Assembly: GCA_947632575.1 (NCBI GenBank)
Contig: CANRPV010000006.1
Span: 1 to 22,047 of the forward strand
Length of the DNA: 22,047 nucleotides
DNA from: an uncultured Eggerthellaceae bacterium
Lineage (GTDB): Bacteria; Actinomycetota; Coriobacteriia; Coriobacteriales; Eggerthellaceae
Direction of reading: 5' to 3'
The translations under genes were made by a program, and so were the position numbers. Below the pieces are notes generated by a model, which ran no database searches, was not told the origin of the DNA, and saw nothing but the letters and a program-made list of their open reading frames with translations. Of the stretch, positions 1 through 5,862 are shown one piece after another. How positions within the stretch are numbered: position 1 is the stretch's first letter; each line of letters opens with the position of its first letter.

Positions 1-248
1 GCCTTCCCATAGAAGGAAGCGAAAAGCTCGTGGCGCTGACGAAACTTTGCGATGATCTCTATGGGAAAGACGGTTGGGAGTTGGGTTATGCCTATGGTGA
101 CCATCACTCCGATCGGGCAGTGCTTCAAGCTGCTCGGCATGCTTATGCGGTGACACCGGACCGACCGTTGACCCGACTCGCCAAGGCTCGAGGCTGGGAG
201 ATACTAGATTGGGATATCTCCTTGCGCCAAGCCAAAAAGAGCGAATGA
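1..248 (+). CDS. HAD-superfamily (subclass IB-like) phosphatase, 3' fragment
   Basis: The reading frame is open from the window edge to the TGA at 246-248, so only the C-terminal ~82 residues are present. A GTG at position 30 lies inside the domain and is unlikely to be the real start. The fragment reads EGSEKL near its beginning, compatible with the HAD motif III lysine, followed by YGDHHSD, the motif IV acidic cluster that holds Mg2+. It ends in a segment of the form 'VTPDRPLTRLAKARGWEIL', which matches the tail of phosphoserine-phosphatase-like HAD-IB enzymes, where a predicted V-x-P is followed by 'A...GW.I..W'. The nucleophile Asp and the cap are off the window, so the substrate cannot be assigned. 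Family assignment is good; specific function is unknown. Confidence 0.75.
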   Translation, partial: LPIEGSEKLVALTKLCDDLYGKDGWELGYAYGDHHSDRAVLQAARHAYAVTPDRPLTRLAKARGWEILDWDISLRQAKKSE

Positions 249-290
249 GGCTTCTTGCTATTTCGGTCATAGAAATATGTTTCAGCAGTT

Positions 291-307
291 TTACACTTTT
301 GGTGTAA
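291..307. repeat. Short perfect inverted repeat upstream of the AAA+-like gene
   Basis: TTACAC and GTGTAA form a perfect 6-bp inverted repeat around a 5-nt centre (TTTTG). It sits 14 bp upstream of the putative -35 element at 321. There is no downstream T-run, so it is a poor Rho-independent terminator. It could be a small operator or chance. Confidence 0.3.
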
Positions 308-320
308 GCCCTGGCCTCAC

Positions 321-349
321 TTGGTGACATTTGACGGCTACGCTAGAAT
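321..349 (+). promoter_or_regulatory. Putative sigma70-type promoter for the 413-2098 gene
   Basis: TTGGTG (321-326) and TAGAAT (344-349) are separated by exactly 17 bp. Transcription would start near 356 and leave a leader of about 57 nt. The leader ends in a strong Shine-Dalgarno sequence, GGAGGTGA at 401-408, which fixes the ATG at 413. Assigned by consensus match only. Confidence 0.45.
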
Positions 350-412
350 AAACCTCGAACGAATAGTATCGATCCGAAGGAATGTGATCGATCAGTACCG
401 GGAGGTGACGCC

Positions 413-2098
413 ATGCTCGATAGCAACAATACGAACGTGCCGCGTCCCGATGACTTCCAAAGCTCAGCCGCCGAGTATCTCCGTCGTGCAAAGGAAGCCT
501 GCAACGCGGGCGATTCCCTGCTTGGCATGCATCTTTACCTCGCCGCTTTCGAAAAGGCGGCAAAAGACTCAAGTGCTCCATCCGAAGAGGCTCTTGTGGG
601 TTTGCGCAACGCATGGGCATTGGCTCTCGATAAAAAAGAGCGGGCCTTGGCGGAGTACATCTTTGAGAAGATGGAGCCCTATCTCACCTCAGATGAGATC
701 GCCTCTTGCGCGGAGGAGCTCCAGCGCTTGGCGTTTGACAAGCTTCAGGAATTCGGCCTGACTCAAGAAGCCATCGAGGATATGACCGACCTCATATCTC
801 AAGATTATTTGGGCATTGACCTGCCCTATATGCAGGTAGATGGGGTTTTCACGAACTCTGACGATCAGGAGATCATCGAGGCCGAAGCCTTGGATGCGGA
901 ATCACTGGATGAGGTGGTAGATGATTCAGAGGACGAAACCACCGATCTATTGGACGATGATGCGTCTTCTGCGGAAGATCAGGGGCTAGCTCGATCTGAA
1001 GCCAAACGTGACGAACGTGAACAAGAGGAAAGTGGCTCCGGTCAAAAGCCGAAGAAGGCCACTTCTAAGACGCCAAAGAAATCATCTCAAAAGGCTATCG
1101 CCTTCGATGCCCGAGAAGCGATCGAGGCATATCTGTCGCGTGCCGCTGAGTCTGCCGGCAAAGTGGTTACCTTCGAGGTGCCTGAGAACTACTCGACCTT
1201 AGCAGGCTATGACTCGGTCATAAGCCTGATGAGGGATTTTGGGATTGGCCTTAAGGATGATCGTGAGTTTAACGATTTTGTCCGGCTGCTGAACAATCGT
1301 CATGGATTGGATCGTATGCCCGCCGCAGATACGCTCCTGTTCCGATCTCCAGTCCGTGAGGACGCCAACCGCTTCCTGAATGCGACGGTGGGGGAGCTGA
1401 GACTTCCCACGGTGCGCATGCACATGGAAGAGAACCTGCAGGGTTTGCCGGTGCTGTGCGTCACGGCTCAAGCGGAAGATCCCATGCGACTGAGCGCCTT
1501 GCGCAACTCCTTCTCAGGTGGTGGCGTGTTAGTACTCGAGGATATCGATCTTTGGGGATCGCCTTTGACGGAGATGTCCGAGGAGATGGGCGGATTTTTG
1601 ATGATGCAGCTATCGCGCGGGGCGCGAGAGGCCATCAATATGATCAGCTCCGCTGTCGAGAATCAGGATGTCTATGTGTTGGCGTCAGCCTCAAGCACCA
1701 ATGAAGTGGACAGCTTCTTCCTTGACATCCTAGAGCCCCTCTCACTGATCGACATCGATTATCCAAATGTGAAGGAACGACTGGATATTTGGACCGATAT
1801 CGCCCGGCAGCATCCCTCGATGCGGGCTATAAGTCGAGTGGATCTCGTCCGTCTTTCCGCTAACCTCGCTCGCTACGACATCTATATGGCGGCACGAGAG
1901 GCGTTGGAAGAGGCCTACAAGCTGGGTCTTATGACGCGGGAATACAGACCTGTCACGCGGCAGAACCTTTTCGACAAGCTTGCGGCTTATCAAGCCTTAG
2001 ATTCTAAGGAATACCAAGAGATCGAGGATGAGATCGTCAAGGACTTCCAAGATGAGCTGAATCATATCGACGATCTGCTGGATGAGTCTGAGGGATAG
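413..2098 (+). CDS. AAA+-like protein with degenerate Walker A, acidic/lysine-rich linker
   Basis: This is a 561-residue cytoplasmic protein with no signal peptide. The ATG is fixed by GGAGGTGA five nucleotides upstream. Residues 1-140 are helical and tetratricopeptide-like in texture. Residues 147-210 are strongly acidic, and 211-228 form a Lys-rich patch. From about residue 230 the chain follows an AAA+ ATPase layout: 'LLF-RSPVREDA' (308-318) lies exactly where the 'LLYGPPGTGKT' P-loop should be, VLVLEDID (372-378) is the Walker B strand, and YVLASASSTN (421-430) matches sensor 1. 'IDYPNVKERLDIW' (448-460) resembles the strand and helix that lead into the AAA+ lid. The P-loop Lys and Thr are replaced by Asp and Ala, so ATP binding is doubtful. 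I recall similar unnamed proteins in Coriobacteriia. A scaffold or regulatory role is only inference. A hairpin terminator follows. Confidence 0.8.
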   Translation: MLDSNNTNVPRPDDFQSSAAEYLRRAKEACNAGDSLLGMHLYLAAFEKAAKDSSAPSEEALVGLRNAWALALDKKERALAEYIFEKMEPYLTSDEIASCAEELQRLAFDKLQEFGLTQEAIEDMTDLISQDYLGIDLPYMQVDGVFTNSDDQEIIEAEALDAESLDEVVDDSEDETTDLLDDDASSAEDQGLARSEAKRDEREQEESGSGQKPKKATSKTPKKSSQKAIAFDAREAIEAYLSRAAESAGKVVTFEVPENYSTLAGYDSVISLMRDFGIGLKDDREFNDFVRLLNNRHGLDRMPAADTLLFRSPVREDANRFLNATVGELRLPTVRMHMEENLQGLPVLCVTAQAEDPMRLSALRNSFSGGGVLVLEDIDLWGSPLTEMSEEMGGFLMMQLSRGAREAINMISSAVENQDVYVLASASSTNEVDSFFLDILEPLSLIDIDYPNVKERLDIWTDIARQHPSMRAISRVDLVRLSANLARYDIYMAAREALEEAYKLGLMTREYRPVTRQNLFDKLAAYQALDSKEYQEIEDEIVKDFQDELNHIDDLLDESEG

Positions 2099-2151
2099 CC
2101 AGATCGGCTCAAAGGATTAGCCACGTCAGCAAAAAAGACATCGGAATCTTT

Positions 2152-2189
2152 CGATCGGGCCACTGTTACGTGGCCCGATTGCTCGTTTT
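2152..2189 (+). terminator. Rho-independent-type hairpin after the AAA+-like gene
   Basis: ATCGGGCCAC (2154-2163) and GTGGCCCGAT (2170-2179) form a perfect 10-bp stem with a 6-nt loop, extendable by a G-U and a C-G pair to 2152-2181. TTTT at 2186-2189 provides only a short U-tract, so termination may be partial. It lies in the upstream, in-frame extension of the MutY-like reading frame. Confidence 0.65.
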
Positions 2190-2245
2190 CCCAAGAATCA
2201 TTCGAGGCTCATGTTTGGGAGCAGGGGCGGATCTATCACCGGGAC

Positions 2246-3019
2246 TTGCCTTGGCGCTATCGAGACGATCCCTATGAGGTGCTAGTTTCCGAGGTTATGC
2301 TCCAACAGACGCAGGTGGCACGCGTCGAGCGATTCTGGTCTCGCTTTCTTTCGGTGTTTCCCACCCTTGATGCCCTTGCGATGGCCTCTACGGCCGAGGT
2401 GCTTGAGCTTTGGCAGGGACTTGGCTATAACCGACGGGCGCTCGCTCTCAAAAAGACTGCGGAGATATGTTCAGCGCAAGGCGAGGGAAAGCTTCCACGA
2501 ACTGAAGAGGAACTACGGACGCTGCCCGGAATCGGAATGGCCACGGCTGCCGGTATCTGCGCGTTTGCCTATCAAAAGCCTGCGAGCTATCTAGAGACCA
2601 ACGTGCGCACGGTCTTTTTACACGATCTTTTTCCCAAGGACGAGGGCGTCAAAGACCATGAGCTCTTGCCCTTGATTCGTCTTACCTGTTCAAAAGAGGA
2701 TCCTCGAGGTTGGTATTACGCTCTACTCGATTATGGCGCTTGGCTTAAGACCCAAGGGGATAAGTCTGGTCGCAGGAGCGCCCACTACGCGCGACAATCA
2801 TCCTTTGAAGGCTCTCGCCGTCAGAAAAGGTCGTTCATACTTCAAAGCGTACTTGGCGCTTCGAGTCCGTTGGAGGAAGCTCAAGTGCTTGATAGGCTCA
2901 ATCAGCATGAACGAGAGGCTGGTCGAGATCAGGTTGATCCGAAACTGTTCGAGGATATCGTTGAGGATCTGATCCACGAAGGTTTTGTTAAGCGCGAAAG
3001 CCAGGGATTATGGGTTTAG
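2246..3019 (+). CDS. MutY-like HhH-GPD DNA glycosylase lacking the FeS cluster; start unresolved
   Basis: Base-excision-repair glycosylase of the HhH-GPD superfamily. From the TTG at 2246 it has 257 residues. SEVMLQQTQV (15-24) is the MutY signature holding the catalytic Glu, and LPGIGMATAAGI (93-104) is the helix-hairpin-helix. The position of the MutY catalytic Asp is filled by Glu (YLETNVR, 115-121). The four FeS-cluster cysteines are absent; in their place is a 'GRRSAHYARQSSFEGS' stretch (175-190) that I recall from a cluster-less MutY-like subgroup. There is no NUDIX-like 8-oxoG recognition domain, only ~60 residues that look winged-helix. TTG 2246 encodes the conserved Leu of 'LPWR', so the real N-terminus should lie upstream, yet no ATG, GTG or TTG occurs in frame back to the TAG at 2096. 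The 3' end overlaps mntP. Confidence 0.75.
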   Translation: MPWRYRDDPYEVLVSEVMLQQTQVARVERFWSRFLSVFPTLDALAMASTAEVLELWQGLGYNRRALALKKTAEICSAQGEGKLPRTEEELRTLPGIGMATAAGICAFAYQKPASYLETNVRTVFLHDLFPKDEGVKDHELLPLIRLTCSKEDPRGWYYALLDYGAWLKTQGDKSGRRSAHYARQSSFEGSRRQKRSFILQSVLGASSPLEEAQVLDRLNQHEREAGRDQVDPKLFEDIVEDLIHEGFVKRESQGLWV

Positions 3020-3579
3020 TTGAACTGGTCTTTTTGGCCGTCAGCCTTGCTATGGACGCCTTTGCCGTCGCGATCTGCCAAGGTTTGGGCATGCGACGCA
3101 TCCGTTGGGGTCAAGCCCTCGTCATCGCCTTGTTCTTCGGAGGCTTTCAGGCTCTTATGCCCTTTCTTGGTTGGCTGCTTGGATCGGCCTTCGCCCAATA
3201 CATAGCCTCGTTTGACCATTGGATCGCGTTTGGCCTCTTGGTGTTTATTGGCGGCAAGATGCTCTGGGACACCTTTCATGAGCCGGATGCTGAAGCCGCG
3301 GATGGGCAGGCTCATCTAAAACTAGGAACGCTCTTGCTGCTTGCCATCGCCACCTCAATTGACGCTTTGGCCGCAGGACTTACCTTCGCATTTCTTAACG
3401 TTGCCATAGGACCAGCCGTGGCGCTCATCGGACTTATCACCTTTGCCCTGTCCTTTATTGGCGTGGTGGTAGGCAATCAGTTTGGATCCCGGTTTGAAAA
3501 GCCGGCAACCGCCATCGGCGGAATCGTTCTCATTCTCATTGGTTGCAAGGTGCTCGGCGAGCATCTTGGTTTTTGGTAG
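3010..3579 (+). CDS. mntP: Manganese efflux pump MntP
   Basis: A 189-residue integral membrane protein of the MntP/YebN family, which exports Mn2+ across the cytoplasmic membrane; the length is typical. About six hydrophobic segments are visible (roughly 1-25, 35-57, 68-88, 105-127, 130-152, 165-186). The two halves each carry the family's acidic motif: SLAMDAFAVAICQGL with Asp16, and ATSIDALAAGLTFA with Asp118. The ATG at 3010 lies inside the end of the MutY-like gene, whose TAG is at 3017-3019, so the two are probably translationally coupled. AGGG at 3003-3006 is a rather close ribosome-binding site. No manganese riboswitch is seen, as there is no leader. The pairing with a repair glycosylase may reflect shared oxidative-stress roles, but that is inference. 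Confidence 0.93.
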   Translation: MGLVELVFLAVSLAMDAFAVAICQGLGMRRIRWGQALVIALFFGGFQALMPFLGWLLGSAFAQYIASFDHWIAFGLLVFIGGKMLWDTFHEPDAEAADGQAHLKLGTLLLLAIATSIDALAAGLTFAFLNVAIGPAVALIGLITFALSFIGVVVGNQFGSRFEKPATAIGGIVLILIGCKVLGEHLGFW

Positions 3580-3609
3580 GCTTGAGTATCCCGAGCTAGA
3601 CTTGAGGCG

Positions 3610-4503
3610 CTAGAGAACCGGGTAACTTCCTAATACCTTGACCTCGCGCAATTTCAGGCGAAGGCAACTGAGCACCGTCTGAACTTTGAGGTCACGGGTA
3701 GATCCGTCGAATTCGATGAAGAACATGTAATCGCCCAGTTGTTGTTTGGTGGGCCGAGATTGAACCATGGTCAGGTTGATGTTGGCGTAGGCGAATTCCG
3801 AAAGGATCATGTTGAGCGTGCCAGCCCGGTCGACCTCCATGAAAAGGGCCAGGGTTGTTTTCATATGATCGTTGGTGATATTGATCTCGGTGCCAGGTCT
3901 GCCGATGAGAGCAAACACCGTCTGGTTGCCGAAGTGGTCTTCGATGTCGCTTTCTTTCACGACCGCCCCATAGGTCTCCGCCGCAAAAGCGTTGGCGATA
4001 CCTGCGATGGTTGGGTCCTGAGCCGCCATGCGAGCGCTTTCGGCCGTCGAGGAAGTGACGAGAGATTGGCGTCCCGGAAAACGTTCGTTGAGGAAACGCC
4101 GACACTGGGCGATGCCTTGGGAATGAGAGGCGATTTTGGTAATGGAGGCAAGTTCGGCATCTGGATGAACCACCAGGCAGTGGTGAATGTCGAGAACGGT
4201 CTCGGCGAGAATCACCGAACTGCTGCGAAACGCGAAGTTATCAAGGGTGGCAGTCACGGGGCCCTCAAGAGAGTTTTCCTTACCAACCACACCATAGGTG
4301 CAGCGACCGCGGTCCACCGCATCAAAAACCTCGTCAAAGGAGCTGCATTCCACAAGCTCCGGGTCTTCAAGACCAAGATGGGAAGCAAAAATTTTTACGG
4401 CCTCATGGGTGTAGGTTCCAATGGGACCGAGAAAGGCAATAGTCACTGGTGAAGATGAAGTCATTTTGGCTCGATTTCTAACGGGATTACTCACTGAGGT
4501 CAT
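3610..4503 (-). CDS. pheA: Prephenate dehydratase with C-terminal ACT domain
   Basis: Converts prephenate to phenylpyruvate in phenylalanine synthesis. It is monofunctional, with no chorismate mutase domain. Numbered from the ATG at 4464: FLGPIGTYTHEA (11-22), ENSLEGPVTATLDNF (63-77), SHSQGIAQCRRFL (113-125) and SSTAESARMAA (138-148) are the family blocks, followed by an ACT domain from about residue 200. The TRF active-site motif reads TVF here (182-184), and the Phe-binding ACT motifs GALV and ESRP read GTLN and QSRP, so activity control may differ. Start choice is uncertain. A TTG at 4566 would place the N-terminus across the divergent protease promoter. ATG 4503 has AGG four bases upstream, while ATG 4464 begins right before the domain but has no clear ribosome-binding site. 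Divergent from the 4576 gene and convergent with mntP, 30 bp away. Confidence 0.88.
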   Translation of the reverse strand: MTSVSNPVRNRAKMTSSSPVTIAFLGPIGTYTHEAVKIFASHLGLEDPELVECSSFDEVFDAVDRGRCTYGVVGKENSLEGPVTATLDNFAFRSSSVILAETVLDIHHCLVVHPDAELASITKIASHSQGIAQCRRFLNERFPGRQSLVTSSTAESARMAAQDPTIAGIANAFAAETYGAVVKESDIEDHFGNQTVFALIGRPGTEINITNDHMKTTLALFMEVDRAGTLNMILSEFAYANINLTMVQSRPTKQQLGDYMFFIEFDGSTRDLKVQTVLSCLRLKLREVKVLGSYPVL

Positions 4504-4575
4504 GATACCTGAAAACCCGAAGAGTTCTATAATGGCAGGCAATTTCTCGAGTTCCGATGATGCCAAGGTTATACG

Positions 4576-5133
4576 ATGAGCGACGATAAGACTTTGCTAC
4601 CGCAGCCCGATGATGCTCGATCTGAGGGCGTCTTATATGAGAGAGCCGCCATTTTTTGCGTCGGCAATCGCCTGATGCTTGACGATGGCTTAGGCACAGC
4701 TGTCTATGATGAGCTCATCGCTTCTTATGACTTGCCGAAAGACGTCGTCATTTATGATTGTGGTTGCGTTTCTCTGGATTTGCTTCCCTATCTCAAAAAC
4801 TGCGATTTGGCTTTAGTGGTGGATGCCGTCAAGGGAAGCGGAGCGCCTATAGGCTCCATTGTGCGCTTTCGTCCTGAAGAGAGTCTTTCGAGCAGCCCCG
4901 CCTCAACGTCTCTGCATGACTTATCGCTGAGTGACCTTTTAAGCGTCGGATCAATGCTTGGTTATAAGGTTCATGGGATTTGTCTTGGCATGGAGGTGGA
5001 AAACCCCGAACCCGATCAGTATGAGATCGGACTGACGCCGAAGGTGGCCGAAGAGCTTCCTCGCCTCCTTGAAGCGATCGTGGCGGAGCTGGCCTCCTAT
5101 GGTTTTGTCCTCACGAAGCGCCTCGAGCCTTAA
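4576..5133 (+). CDS. Hydrogenase maturation protease (HyaD/HybD/HycI, peptidase M52)
   Basis: Endopeptidase that removes the C-terminal tail of a NiFe-hydrogenase large subunit after nickel insertion. It has 185 residues. CVGNRLMLDDG (28-38) is the N-terminal motif with the first nickel ligand position (Asp37). VVDAVKGS (81-88) supplies Asp83, and SLHDLSLSDLL (112-122) supplies His114; these correspond to Glu16, Asp62 and His93 of E. coli HybD. The start is ATG 4576, with AAGG at 4565-4568 as ribosome-binding site. No hydrogenase structural or hyp genes are in the window, so its substrate must be encoded elsewhere. It ends tail-to-tail with nth, the two stop codons sharing TTAA at 5130-5133. 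The N-terminal ~22 residues before the domain are extra and low in conservation. Confidence 0.88.
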   Translation: MSDDKTLLPQPDDARSEGVLYERAAIFCVGNRLMLDDGLGTAVYDELIASYDLPKDVVIYDCGCVSLDLLPYLKNCDLALVVDAVKGSGAPIGSIVRFRPEESLSSSPASTSLHDLSLSDLLSVGSMLGYKVHGICLGMEVENPEPDQYEIGLTPKVAEELPRLLEAIVAELASYGFVLTKRLEP

Positions 5134-5783
5134 AGAAACGCCGACGGGCAGATATCATTGAGGATGCAGCGTTCGCATTGAGGCCGTCGGGCGATACAGG
5201 TATCTCGCCCAAAAAGCACCATTTCGTGATTGATGTCGCTCCAAGTTTCCCGGGGAAAGACTTTTAGAAGATCCTGCTCGGTCTTGGAGGGAGTGTCGGC
5301 GTTGCTGAGCTTGAGCTTGTGGGTGATGCGAAAGACGTGGGTATCGACGGCGATTCCTTCAGCTTGGCCAAAGGCAACGTTCATCACGATATTGGCCGTT
5401 TTACGACCGACTCCTGGGAGGCGTTGGAGGTCTTCCATGGTCTGTGGCACCTCTCCACCGAATTCCGCGATCACCATACGAGCGGCCTTGATGGCGTTGG
5501 CTGCTTTGGTGTGGAAAAAACCGATGCTGCGTATAATCTCTTCCACGTCTTCAACCTGCGCCGAAGCGAGATCTTCGATGCGAGGATAGCGCTCCCAAAG
5601 CACAGGAGTCACCTTGTTGACGGCCTTATCGGTGGTTTGAGCCGAGAGAAGGACTGCGATGACCAGATGGAATGGATCGTTATCGATCTTAAGCTCCGTG
5701 GTGAAACCGGGATAGCGTTCATGGAGTCGCTCGGCGACAATTAAAGCCCGCTCTTTTTTGGCCTTGAGGGATTCGCGAGGCAT
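5130..5783 (-). CDS. nth: Endonuclease III (DNA glycosylase/AP lyase)
   Basis: Removes oxidised pyrimidines and cleaves the abasic site. It has 217 residues from the ATG at 5783, the usual length. LPGVGRKTANIV (122-133) is the HhH motif with catalytic Lys128, AVDTHVFR (145-152) carries catalytic Asp147, and four cysteines (196, 203, 206, 212; spacing C-x6-C-x2-C-x5-C) hold the [4Fe-4S] cluster. Upstream in-frame codons reach 5951, but ATG 5783 has a near-perfect AAGGAG (5789-5794) five bases before it, and the extra N-terminus would run into mfd. Divergent from mfd. This is the FeS-containing counterpart of the cluster-less MutY-like enzyme 2 kb away. Confidence 0.96.
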   Translation of the reverse strand: MPRESLKAKKERALIVAERLHERYPGFTTELKIDNDPFHLVIAVLLSAQTTDKAVNKVTPVLWERYPRIEDLASAQVEDVEEIIRSIGFFHTKAANAIKAARMVIAEFGGEVPQTMEDLQRLPGVGRKTANIVMNVAFGQAEGIAVDTHVFRITHKLKLSNADTPSKTEQDLLKVFPRETWSDINHEMVLFGRDTCIARRPQCERCILNDICPSAFL

Positions 5784-5801
5784 GAGCTCTCCTTGTCGTC
5801 T

Positions 5802-5830
5802 TTGCTTCGAAAGGGTTTTGCCGTTACTAT
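5802..5830 (+). promoter_or_regulatory. Putative mfd promoter in the nth-mfd divergent gap
   Basis: TTGCTT (5802-5807) and TACTAT (5825-5830) are spaced by 17 bp. The predicted start near 5837 leaves a short leader to the ATG at 5863. The 79-bp gap must also hold the nth promoter. A TATACT-like hexamer occurs on the minus strand near 5848-5853, but it has no convincing -35. Confidence 0.45.
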
Positions 5831-5862
5831 AAGCCAAAAGTCCATGGAGTATAACGGAATCT

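Noticed and set aside
2183..2195. TTTTCCC heptamer as a -1 frameshift site feeding the MutY-like gene
   Set aside because: A -1 shift at this heptamer would enter a different frame from the one that encodes the glycosylase.
3580..3609. Terminator between mntP and pheA
   Set aside because: Only a 5-bp GCTTG/CGAGC stem with no T-run can be drawn.
3739..4452. 237-codon frame antisense to pheA
   Set aside because: Shadow of pheA; the pheA frame has all family motifs.
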